Assembly: GCA_036898135.1 (NCBI GenBank)
Contig: CM072525.1
Span: 23,711,992-23,775,991, forward strand
Length of the DNA stretch: 64,000 nucleotides
DNA from: Oncomelania hupensis
Taxonomy: Eukaryota > Mollusca > Gastropoda > Littorinimorpha > Pomatiopsidae
Direction: 5' to 3'
Part shown: one piece after another, positions 1 through 11,185 of the stretch
Layout: the number at the start of each line of letters is the position of its first letter
How positions within the stretch are numbered: the first letter of the stretch is position 1
Translations under genes and position numbers: made by a program
Notes under the pieces: model-generated
Databases searched by the model: none
What the model saw: only the letters and a program-made list of their open reading frames with translations
What the model was told of the DNA's origin: nothing

Positions 1-75
1 AACCAATTCACTCCTCAAATTCATTTACTTCAAGTCTTGAAGAATATTATGTGTCAGTAACATTAACCAGCTTAC

Positions 76-3000
76 CGTCACAGGATCCTCCAAAGGAGAT
101 TCGATCTCAGCCTGGCGAAGGAAAACGTTACCCCTGCAGGCTCTCCACAGCATGCGCTCAAAGGCTGGGATGCGCTCTCTCAGAATCACGCCCGCCACAA
201 ACCTGAAAAATTGCCTACACATGGAGAGGTGTTCAGCAACTTGAACATACAGGAGTGATTTGAAGTACACACGTACGCAATCCATATACATATATATCAA
301 CACGCCCATCCGTTCCAGATCTTAATCACCAAGTTTCAGTGGATAGGGTGTGCCTACTACAGCACAGCAAATATTTTCTGAATCAATACTTCTTTCACAA
401 ATATTCAAGCTTCAATGCCATCAGTTTGCTTTCAATGAGCCCACGAACAGGAAAAAAAAGATAATGCCATGACTCAGAACATCTAGAGGTCTGGGTAGAT
501 TCGTTTGTCGCAGAGAAATATAAGTTATAAGTTATAACTCTATCCCCCACCCTTCCCACCTCACATCCCCCAATTCCTACAAAAAAGTATATTCAGCCAG
601 AACACAGCCTGCATATGCATAGCCATTTAAATAATAGCAACCACTAGAAAACATGAAAACAAAGCCTACCCAAGGCGAAGCGGCTGGCCCGATCGAGAAG
701 GTGGCTCCTCGCCCAGGAGTCCCATGGTCTCATCCGACATGGAGGGGTCATGCAAAGCCTGAGGGTGTTGATGTTCAGCCTGATTAGAGAGCACAAAACA
801 CGCATGCACAACTAAAGCCTCCCAACCCCTGACAGCAAGGGGGTCACAACAGCAACACACCGCAAACAAGATGGAGTGAAAAAAACAACAACATCCAGAT
901 CGAGTGATTAACCACACTTATAGCACAGATAGGAGCATGGCTACATGCGTGGAAATTCGCCAAGAGAATGCAGATTTGGAGAAAATATGGAAAAGTAAAT
1001 TCAGCAAATGATTTCAGCTGCAGTGCATGAACAATTGGCTTGGAAAGTTGGTATAGTTACATGTTTATGTGAACATGCGCAACTAATTACTTCATCTGCA
1101 AAGCATCAAAATGAATGGCTTCATAACATATATCTGTGTGAAAATGAATGTTCTTTTTGATTTTTTTTTTTTTATTCATACTATATATCTATTCATATTT
1201 AAGAATTATTTACTTTTGAAGCTTAATACTGTTTCATGCATCCATTCAAAGTTAGTGCTAGCATCAACGGCTTTCATGTTTATGGTGAATGCGATTCTTA
1301 AGAGAGAGCATCTTAGGATTCAACACCCATTAATGTGTTTGTGAACACATGTTCATGCATGCATATTGAGCTTTAAAAAAAAAGGTTTTTCTCTAGTTTC
1401 TTGCATCTACTGTGCCTTATTATGTTCATAAAATGAATCCGCATGTTCAAAATAAATGCCAGAATAACTAAATCAACAACAACAGCAACAACAAAATTAG
1501 AAAATAAAAATAAAATTTAAATAAAATATTTAAAAACATGATAAAAATGCATATGTAATGTAAGCCCCCTCACACCCCTCCCCCCCCACTCCTCCCTATC
1601 CAAAGTACAGGACACTCATGCACAGACAAATAATACACACTCCTTACATTTACACCGACAGAACAGCAACATAAACTAATACATTAAGCCAAAAGAAATG
1701 TGTTCGGCCAAACTCCATTTAAATTTTAAAAAATTAAAATCATCGGCCAAGCTGTGCAAACCCGCTGGTAAAAACAGTCACCAAGTCAGCTAAACTTTAC
1801 TTAAACAACAACAAATAAATGTAAATAAAAACAATGAAAATGAGCCAACAGTATAACTGAACGATTGTGATATTGTAATTGCATTCAAATATATATATAT
1901 ATACTTGTTAATGCTCAAAGACAATGCTCTATGTAAATTCTCCATGCTGGGTAATGAAGATCTGCTGACTTAACTACTCTATGAGAAAATAAGAATATAA
2001 GAGTGTATGTAGGTGTGTGTGTGTGTGTGCGTTCATGTTCATTTGTGTGTGTGTGTGTTCATGAGTGTGTGGGTGTGTGTTTGTGTTTGTGCATGAGCTC
2101 GCACCTTGCCCTGTATTGCCCTGATGTATAGTTTATACACGCCAGTACAAGATATCGCACAGATCTGCTGTACACGTTATTCATCCTGTATGGCACTGTG
2201 ACCTTGGGTTAAACTTGTAATAGTCACGTACTAATTCCCCACCCATTTATAAACTTGTAGATTAGCATTTTAAAGAATGACATTTATAGATCTTTCAGAC
2301 CTTGAAAGGCACCTTGTGTAAACCAGTTTGCTAACTGCTCTTAAGCACAAGTGAATCATCATTGTTTTGGGGTTAACTGTGAATAAATAATGACTATTCT
2401 TCACTTTATATTACTGTGTATTGTGTGTATGTGTGTGTGTCCGTGTGTGTGTGAAAAGTGCTAAATATTAAAGACATCCAGTCTTTCAACAAGTGCAAAC
2501 CGAAAAATGCTGGACAACATAACCACACAATCCATAAAGAGTGAATAAAAGTGAGCTACAACAACTAGTGCAGTACAAGAAGTCACTATATTTAACACAA
2601 AGAAATCCTCACAGCAAACAAAACAATTAAAATTTTGTTTGAAATGCAACGAACAAAAATAAAAAATAAAAAAGCAACAACCAAAACTTCAGCCACACCA
2701 AAAGGCCGTGCAGTTCCCAACCCATGAGCCTATCTTCCCACAATGCAATATTCATGTGTAAATAACTTTTCATTCAAAATGAACATAACTATATAATTAA
2801 CTAGAAGGACAAAGCCACTATGGCTCACATGCTCTTTATGGAACTTGCAATATTTAACAAGAAAATGAGTGCAACAAAATAAAAAAATAAATTGGTGGCA
2901 TTAAAAGTGCAAAGTAATACCCACTTTGATCTACTATGCTCTTGGCCTTGAGATGAGATTGACCTCTGGCTTGAAATACACTCATGTACTATCTAATAAA

Positions 3001-6000
3001 GTAAAGCAAAAGTTGTATTATGTCACACACACCCCCTCTCACCCCCAAAAACAAAAACCAATGGTGACCTTGGGATAATATTGACCTTCCATGACCCCAG
3101 TGTTCCCTCCACCCCCAAAAAATGAGAGTCCTTGGGACTCCCAGGTATAAAATTTTAAGAGTCCTTGTGCAAATTTTGAGAGTCCCCAAATCGGAAAAAA
3201 AATGAAAAAACAAGACCAAGCCTCACTTTTTTTCTTTTTTTTAAAAACTTTGTTAAAGCGTCACATTAGTTATCATAATCATATACAACCAAAAAATTAA
3301 AACATGTATTAAATGTTTATTTAAGCCTGAGTCGCTTGGTTGCTGCAAACTCCTTCAGAGCACCCTGCACAACAGCTTCTGTATTTTCGATAATGACAGG
3401 ATCTGTACTTGATGTTGCTGTGGATGAACGGGTTTTGGGCCCAGTCAACCAAGTCAGAAGTGACATGATCGTGTATGATAGAATCAAAGAATGGATTCAC
3501 TAAAATTTCTTCTGTTCAGTGAATGGATTGCTTGGAGGAAGTTTACAATGCGAGCGCATGCGATTTTTAAGGACGACAACTCCCGACACAATCTTTAATC
3601 GTCTGCAATGGCAGTCTCAGTTGGGTTTTGATTCTGATTATGCCGTGTCGTTGGTCGTATTTTTGACTTCAGCGATTCGAAAAAAATATGTGCATCCACA
3701 GGACGCACACATGCAAATTTTTCTGCGTCATTTTTCATATTTTGTGCGTAATTGACGCACTACTGTGCGTAATCGGGAACACTGCATGACCCTGACCTTG
3801 GGATGACCTGGATCCTCACATCATCTCTCATGCACGTCTGATCAAATAATCCAATGCTGTTGCATGATATGGGATAAATATATAGCCATTCCAACATACG
3901 ATGACCCATTTTTTTGTATGTTTTTTGAAGGCTTAAAATGACCTTGACCTTCAAGATCAATGTAAAAGCAGAATATACATGAAAAATCAATTTATCATCT
4001 CTAAATACAACAAGTTTGGATTTTGTATCTCTCATAGTTTAGGGTAAAGGTCACTTCAAAGTACCTGTACAAACGACTTTGGACAGCTCCAGTGACCTTG
4101 ACCTTGGAGTGAGGTTGACCAATTTGCATAGTATGTGTGTCTCATTGATATCTATCATGCATTAACAAATCATAAGTTCAATATTAAAAACCTAGAAAAA
4201 AAAAGTGAAATTTTGTGAAAAATTGTCATTTATTTGACTAACATTTGATAACCCTGTGAACTTGACATGAAGTCATTCATTTAATTCACTGATCATTTAT
4301 CAGGTCTCATAGATAAACACCATCTTACCAAGTTCGGTTGTAATAGTTGAAATTGGCTCTTAGTACTTATCCAAGTTTTTGCACAGACAGACGGCGGACA
4401 GACTGACTTTTTTTTCCTGATATCATTTTTAGGCTATTCAGGACTTATCAAGCACAGATTTGCAAAAAATCTGGATTTTTGTTGTGAGAGGGGGGGGGAT
4501 GAGGGAGGTAGTATATCGACTCACAATTGCTATGCATGAGAGTTAATCAGCAAACATCACATAAATATCAATCAAGTATCAAGATGCATTTCGCTCTTTT
4601 TCCAAACGACGGTCCAATTACAGTTTATATTACATTTCCATGACACAAACTAAACTGTGGGATATTTGCTCTAGACATATATGTATACGCTCAGCCTCAG
4701 ACCGATATTTTAAGCAGAAGACCTGCTGTTAGTGATTACTATCCCTTGAAATGATGTAGACCTCTCCCCCTCCCCTTCTTTTACCCCTACCCTCCCACCC
4801 CCCCCCCCCCCCCACCCCCCCCAAAAAAAAAATCCATTGGCTTCTTGTTTTGAGAAAGGGTGAATATAACCACAAACCCAACTCATACCGAACAGACAAA
4901 CGTAAAGAAATGCTGCCGTTTATTCAGGATATTATAATATAGAGGTGATAAAACTACTTGCACTTTGACCGTTTGAATCGCTACTTATGACTGACACTAT
5001 CTTTCGCTGAGAAAGCAACCTGAACCTTACCTGCATGGCTGCGGGTTACTTATATTTTTTTTTCTCTCTCTCTCTCTTGTACATGTACAAAACACCCACA
5101 CACAACTTTCATACATATTATACCCCCCCCCCCCCTCTCAAAAATAAGCATAGAACACTTTAATTATTTATCCAACATACACCACTCTCTTCTTCAGGAG
5201 TAACTAATACTTTCTTTTTCTTAAACGCACAATGAAATACATACAAAAGCACACAAACACTCTCCGATTTTCTTCTCCCCCCCTCCCACTCCTCTCTCTC
5301 TCACACACACACATCCCATAGTAACTTTCATACCCTCACACACACAACCAAATTACCACACCAACAGCAATACAACAATAGAAAACAAGTGTATGCATCT
5401 TTTACCAACACTTCCATTCATATAAGTGCATATATCTAATGCAACCAACCAACCAAGACAATATGCTATTAAACCAAGCTACTACAAGAATTCCCAGTCA
5501 CCTGCAGTCATTGACCATTCTCAAGAGCAATATATACAGTATGCTACAGCAGGTAATCAACTCCTCAAGATCACCTGGGTACAATGCAATTTATTACCCA
5601 AGAGATAAGGGAGTCTCTACATCCTTCTGTAACTTGGCCTTTTCGATTTGTGCACAAGGATCGACTCACAAACTGTACTTAAAGCACGTCATAGGGACAT
5701 ATATATAGTGAAAAGTAACACACTCTTTCCTAGTACACTGAATTTTTAAGGCAATTTTATTACTCTCTTTAATTTCTTTTACTTATTTGTTGTATCTTTT
5801 TTTTTCTTCTTAAGAAACTAGTTAACGTTCTAGCTTCGTAGTATAATGACATTTTGTTGAGAGTGAAAGAATTCGATTTAAAATTATGGAAAGCGTTTAT
5901 TTCATCTGGCATTGTCTCAATCCTAACCCTTTCTGCTGATGATGTCACTACTCATTCATGGTAAACTAAATTGGATAGTTATCCAAGAAAAAAATATTAT

Positions 6001-8054
6001 GGTTTGCTTTTCTTGTTCACACATTTCCCCTCTATCGATTTTTGTGCAAAATCAAGTACAACTGCATATTTTACGGTTTGTTATGACGAATGCATTCACC
6101 ACCCCCAGGTGCAATACCTCTTCGAAGAAGGTCTGTGTTTTACGCAAGATGTGTTTCAGTTCCGTCAGCTCCAGGAAATTCTTCTTCAGCGCCTCGGTGT
6201 TGGCATTTACCTCCTTCATCTCGTTTTCCAGTTTCTCAAAGGTCGACTGGCACACAAAACAAAAACCATGCTATAAACAGACTTGAGGATTTTGACAATA
6301 ACAACAATGACAAGAACAAGGCCAATGATGATACTAATGATAGTTACGTACGCTGCTGCAGCTGATGTTGAACATCTGCATTCTCCAGTTTCCTAAATGT
6401 AAACTGAAACGGGACGAATATTTAATTGTTGCAGAAATGAACTTTGTGTTCATAATAACCATGGGGATGATGATGATAATGATGATGATAGAAGATAAAA
6501 AGTAAAAGTGGATGAACAAGGTGACAAACCTCCATATCAATCATCTCACGAGGCGCAGGAGCATCAGGGTTGTCCCCAGTATCCAACATTGGAATACCAT
6601 CTTTCCTTACTTCTTTCTCCAGAAAACCTGTAAATAAATATAAAATACATAACATAAACTGAAATGAATCAATAAGCAAATGAATTAATTAACTAATTAA
6701 TCAACAAATATTTTATAATTTATACAGTATAAATGTACACACACTTTCTTTGTCACAAATCCAAGATTTGTGCATCTTTCTTCAATTCAGAAAAGCAATA
6801 AAGATAAAGTTTAGCTTCACATACACATGCGCACTCACACATTCACACAAAAGTAATGTTTGTCAAACTTACGTAATTTTCGTTCCATTTCTTCACATCG
6901 TCTGATTTCATTCACAAATTTACGCTGGAAGGCATTGACATCTGGATTCAGCTGCAAATAAATAAATAAATACATAAATAAATAATAATATTACTACTAC
7001 TACTACTACTACTAGTATTACACAATAACTACTTTGAATTACTAGAGTTTGGCAAACATTATATTTCTCAATTCTATTATTATTATTATTAAATATATTA
7101 ATAATTCTGTTAATACTAATAAAAATAAAAACATTCATAAGATGCATTTTCCTAGACAGAAACAGTTCAAAGCAATCCCACACATGCATTAAACATTATG
7201 TTACAGGTGTTTTATTAATAGATGGTTCAGCCCAGATGTTTGAATCTTGATGTGTAACTCAAATTCGTTTAGCCACACAGCCTGTTCACTCGGAAACAAG
7301 GCGTCGTATAACGTTTTCCAACTTTATTCAGCAAACATCAACAACTGCATACAAGAATCATTTTCCTAAAATCACTACAACAATCATCTCATAAGCAGAC
7401 AGTACATTACTTATATTGCCTCTCTGCAATCGAAAAAACGTTAGAAAATTCCAGCATCACGCAATAACACCCAATCAAAATAAAACTCGTCACCGGAACT
7501 ATGCACTGTCTTATGTCATAGAACGTACTTTAGGTTAGAAGAATCGCTTAGCTATTACCAGATATATCTGGAAGCTTCGGTCAGTAATAAAAAAGTAATT
7601 CCAGGAAATTCTCAACAATCGACCAACAAAAATTATCAACATTATGTAAAGCTTCTTCTAGCAACAACACAAAATCAAATCAAAGGGAAATACTCTGTTA
7701 TTGCATGCTTTGCAAAACAAAATGTCTCAATCGTAAAACATTAGAACTGTACAAAACATACATGTCGGAGTAGAGGTTGGGAGGGGATAAAGGAAAGACT
7801 ATGGGTAATGACCCCACAGCCTTCCCCAAGCAATTCTCTAAAATAATATGTTCACCATATATTTTCAAGTTTCACGTATGCTAATATTTACAGTATACAA
7901 TAACCCCAAAATGCACAAAGTTTCAACAATAACTCACATCTCTAAATTGCACCAGCCCGAGTTCCCCCAGTTCTGAGACGCAAGTGTATGCAGCTTCAGA
8001 CTGGAGAAACATTTGACATAGCGTCATCTCCTCACTACGCAGGAGAGCTTCCAT
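76..8054 (-). CDS. ATP6V0A: V-type H+-ATPase V0 subunit a (116 kDa), N-terminal part, 6 coding exons, gene continues left
   Basis: Subunit a of the membrane V0 sector forms the proton half-channels, and its cytosolic N-terminal half acts as stator; the enzyme acidifies endosomes, lysosomes and secretory vesicles. Coding exons on the minus strand: 8054-7938, 6951-6873, 6627-6530, 6246-6118, 779-670 and 202-76. They join in phase to 220 codons with AG/GT borders throughout. Recognisable family stretches are [20 protein letters not shown] at the start, [12 protein letters not shown], the [21 protein letters not shown] block, and PLRLGFVAGVI...[25 protein letters not shown] at the visible end. 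All are cytosolic-domain sequence; the membrane half lies outside the window. The start is the family-typical ATG. An acceptor at about 8098 makes 8097-8055 part of the 5' UTR. Which animal paralogue this is cannot be told. The family assignment is firm; intron 4 (6117-780) is full of repeats. Confidence 0.96.
1980..2110. repeat. (GT)n-rich microsatellite
   Basis: Interrupted GT repeats lie at about 2012-2096, with a second tract at about 2418-2455. Intron 4 of the V-ATPase gene, no coding sequence. Confidence 0.9.
2805..4460. repeat. Dispersed repeat rich in GACCTTGACCTT motifs, split by the hAT element
   Basis: The left end (AAAGCC then CTCACATGCTCT...ATGG) and the right end (T-run, TTTTAGG...AGGACTT) recur at 46893-47136, so this is a family. 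The body carries repeated GTGACCTTGACCTTGG-type motifs and a GACAGACGGCGGACAGAC tract near 4386. No coding capacity was seen. The hAT insertion at 3098-3784 divides it, so the original copy was about 0.97 kb. Confidence 0.6.
3098..3784 (-). mobile_element. Internally deleted hAT transposon (687 bp) with perfect 8-bp target duplication
   Basis: The ends are perfect inverted CAGTGTTCCC / GGGAACACTG. The flanks are identical 8-bp copies of CATGACCC (3090-3097 and 3785-3792), the hAT hallmark. On the minus strand around 3455-3325 a short open stretch ending in [13 protein letters not shown] and a stop resembles the extreme C-terminus of a hAT transposase. Most of the transposase is missing, so this is a non-autonomous deletion derivative. 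It lies in intron 4 of the V-ATPase gene and inside an older dispersed repeat. Confidence 0.85.
4788..4833. repeat. Poly-C to poly-A homopolymer junction
   Basis: A run of about 30 C (one A interruption) passes directly into a run of A. The same arrangement recurs elsewhere in the window. Apart from the listed repeats, the rest of intron 4 (780-6117) shows simple sequence and no recognised exon. Confidence 0.9.
6348..6403 (-). other. Exon-like element resembling the start of V-ATPase exon 4
   Basis: After an acceptor (CCCGTTTCAG) the minus strand reads [18 protein letters not shown]. This resembles the [14 protein letters not shown] start of the true exon 4, about 100 bp downstream on the minus strand (6246-6118). 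Possible donors are GTACGT or GTAACT. With the TTTCAG acceptor, inclusion would not keep the downstream frame. With an inner acceptor (ATTTAG) and GTAACT it would add 45 nt in frame, but with a different peptide. It could be a partial exon duplicate, a decayed alternative exon, or chance. Confidence 0.35.
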
Positions 8055-9599
8055 CTTGCAATGATTTCCTTAGTAGGCGTCACTCAATGCTCAGTGTCTA
8101 CAAGAAAAATAATCAACAAACAAACAAATACACAGTATTGACAATTATTTATAATAATAATATTTAAAAAAAAAGTTTTGTGAAGAAGAAGCAGCAATAA
8201 TTAATTATACAAAGATGCGAGTGTGTGAAGTACAGATCTAAATCAAATTTGATGCAGTGCTATACTTGTGCATCACGTTTTCACTCCACTTCCAGTTGTG
8301 AAACACAGTAATTCTGTTTATGATAAATACACAGAAGTGTAAAGTTACAAGCGGAGATTCGTTATATTCTAAATAGTGAGATTTGTTCGTTATAGGAAGG
8401 GATAAAATAGTAAGACAAAGAAGGGAGTGTGTCGGGAAATGGATGGTAGTACGCTAATATCGCGGGTGTTCGTTATTCCAAGGTTCATGAACAGAGTATG
8501 GACTCCACTGTAGATGGAGTCTTATATAACCTGTTTTCATTTAATTATTGTAACAGAGACTGATACAGAAACATTATCCCTATCTCTGAACTGGAACAGT
8601 GGAAGTGTAAAACATATGAAAATTTGTCAACACTCGATAGAAATATCATACACGCATTTTCGCCGTTTGTGTGATTATCATTGGGAGAACTTTGACAATA
8701 CTGTAGTATAAATAAAACAGCAGTGGTACATGTTATAAGCAAAATAATTGCCTTTACACTCATGATGACAACACCTGTTATCTGAATTAATCATTTGTTC
8801 TCACAAAACCTGCTAACTTCAAAATCAGCAGATGCATAAGACAATAGAACAGCACTGTATGACAGTTTGTCTCGTGGCAACAGCTTTGAACAGTTGTCTC
8901 AATGACAAATAGCAATTAAGGCAGTAAGCTGAATACAAAACTATCACACTATATGTAACAATAGTAAAGGATGACAGTAATCAATCAATCGTTTGCACTG
9001 CAACTGTCAAGAGTGAGACCTGTACAATCCCATTTATTTCAGCCATTCCCTTTTTTTGTGTTGCAAAGCATTCATGCCTACTCCTTAAATATTAAAAGTA
9101 TCTTCGAAATATGGTTAATTTATAAAAATAAAGAAATCTATTTGACCCTAAAATGCAGAGTTCATTACAGCCTAATCATAATTATAGTAGAATAATCATA
9201 ATGGTAGCTGGCTATCACCTAGGCTAAGGTCCTAACAGATTGCTGCAGGATGTTTTGAAACGAATCTACCTTTGAAACAGCCTGCTGTACTGGGTACATC
9301 TCAAATAATAACACTGAAATAACTCAGAAGCAAGCCATCAATTATAACAACACAACATAAATCTGACATAATGTATCCATTAAATTATTAACTAGCAAGA
9401 ACAATAATCTTAGATACCTGATAAATCTAACTATATTATTTCCATCTTTCAAATTCCCACAAAATCAAATGATGCAAAACCGTAGGCATTGAAATACAAT
9501 ATCAATTAACAATTTTCATCAAACTACCACATTAATTACCACATTCCAGTAGGCCAAATATTACGTTTTACAACGGTAAATACTTGATAAATTACTTAC

Positions 9600-9720
9600 T
9601 TTCTATCCTCTTGATTCAGCCACTCGATAAATGGAACGGTCGCCGTCTGCTGTAATGATCATAATGCCGTGTGTGGTTGTCATGTGACTTGATGATGTCA
9701 ACGTATCAGGGGAGACCATT
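9600..9720 (-). other. Probable non-coding 5' UTR exon of the V-ATPase subunit a gene
   Basis: On the minus strand this stretch ends in a strong donor (GTAAGT at 9599-9594). The first coding exon begins behind a good acceptor at 8098, so an upstream non-coding exon is expected and this is the best candidate. Its 5' limit (transcription start) cannot be fixed by eye and the upper coordinate is approximate. The segment is less AT-rich than its surroundings. Confidence 0.55.
9679..9688. promoter_or_regulatory. M-box/CLEAR-like E-box (GTCATGTGAC)
   Basis: The palindromic-type E-box GTCATGTGAC lies at the 5' end of the V-ATPase gene, either inside the untranslated first exon or just upstream of it. 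Vertebrate MITF/TFE factors bind GTCACGTGAC and GTCATGTGAC sites in lysosomal gene promoters, including V-ATPase subunits. The sequence match is direct; function in this animal is inference. Confidence 0.4.
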
Positions 9721-10035
9721 GCTGCAAAAAAAGACAACGAGAGTAGTTCCCTTTGAATAAGTGTGGTTTAGTGATTAAAGTAATAAACCCTCAACATCCC
9801 CACCATTCAACCTCCTTTATTGTTACATATTAAAACAAAAGACAAGTTAGTTCTTTAACTAGTTTAACTCTTATAAAATGTTGCATTGCATTAATAGGCT
9901 GGTTATCTAGAGTAGATATTGTTTGCTACTGGAGTACGCCAAATCTAAAACAACCAATCCCAACCTATCGTTTTCTTGTACTTGTAGTTGTAGTGTCTGC
10001 TGGTGGAGTTCGCTCGTTCTGGCGATAACTTCACG
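9721..10035. promoter_or_regulatory. Short intergenic gap between divergent genes, candidate bidirectional promoter
   Basis: About 0.3 kb separates the likely 5' exon of the V-ATPase gene (minus) from the first codon of the GATAD1-like gene (plus). No TATA box at a convincing position was noticed. The divergent arrangement suggests a shared promoter. Confidence 0.45.
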
Positions 10036-11153
10036 ATGCCTTTTGGCATGAAACCAGTATGTAGTTCTTGCAGGATCACAAGCTCAACATTATGGAGAAA
10101 AGGGGCACTAGGGGAGATACTTTGCAATTCTTGTGGATTGAAGCAAGGAACAAATGGCGGCCCCAAAGACGCGACCCACAATGGCAACTCCACTACAGCT
10201 TCCAAGAATGGAAACGGCAATGGAAGTAGTAGTGGCCAAACTAGTGGACCTGTTTTGAGGAAAAGCGCAAGGATCAAGCCGGCGAAAACTAAAGTTCAAG
10301 CTTGCGCAAAAGCTTTGGCCACCAAAGGCAAGAGCAGACGAAACGTCTTCAAGAAAACGGTGAGTGAAACTGAAAGGCATGAAATTAGAAATGATCAAAA
10401 CAAGAAACCTTATTCTGTTCTTAACTTCTTCTTTTGTGTGGGCAGCCAACTTCAATTTGTTGAAGAAACTTGAATTGTTATTGAAGTTATTCTGCTTCAG
10501 GATCATGTGTGTGCTATTCCCTTACACTGTACTGTGTACAGAGGAAAAATCACAATCTCGTATTTCATCAATTCATTTCATCAATTTATCATTGTTATGT
10601 CTGTCGGCATTTGACTAATAAAAACATTTATTTTATATAAACTAAAACTGTAGTCTATAATACTACTTTTCATGTTCACACAAGCAAGCTAGGAAAGACT
10701 AGCACAGCCCCAGCATTACATAGGGTAATTACGTGCTCCGTTTCCCCCAATGAACTTATGAAGACATAGTAGGTAGTTAAATTAAGTTTATTTAATTAAA
10801 TTAAAAGAACTGGAGCTTGTCTTGTGTGTATGGAACTTGTCTTGTGAGCCTTTGGATGAGAGTATAAACCGAGGTCTAGTCTGTGTCGCATACATTCCAT
10901 CATAACGGACTTTAAAGATCCTGACGCTCATGTCCTAGACGTGTGAGTGCTGGTGACAAGAACACACCCAGTATGCACCTGACCTAGGTCCTTCTCCCCC
11001 ATCCCTGGCTGCCCAGGATTGTGCTCAGTTGTCCGGGCGTCAGACCATGCGCCCAAAGGCTGCGGGTGGGCGTCTCGGGCGGCTTGAGTTAGATCCTGTA
11101 TCGGCCAGCGCCTTGAGCAGCTCTTGAGCTGGAAAAGCGCTATATAAGAACGA

Positions 11154-11185
<32 letters not shown>

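Noticed and set aside
5939..6365. Plus-strand frames of 91-115 codons
   Set aside because: Antisense to V-ATPase exon 4 and its surroundings.
10003..10035. Extension of the GATAD1-like ORF upstream of ATG 10036
   Set aside because: The upstream stretch starts at a GTG and is not family sequence; MPFG at 10036 is the family-typical start.
9945..10506. Minus-strand frames of 110 and 132 codons opposite GATAD1 exon 1
   Set aside because: Antisense shadows; no domain.
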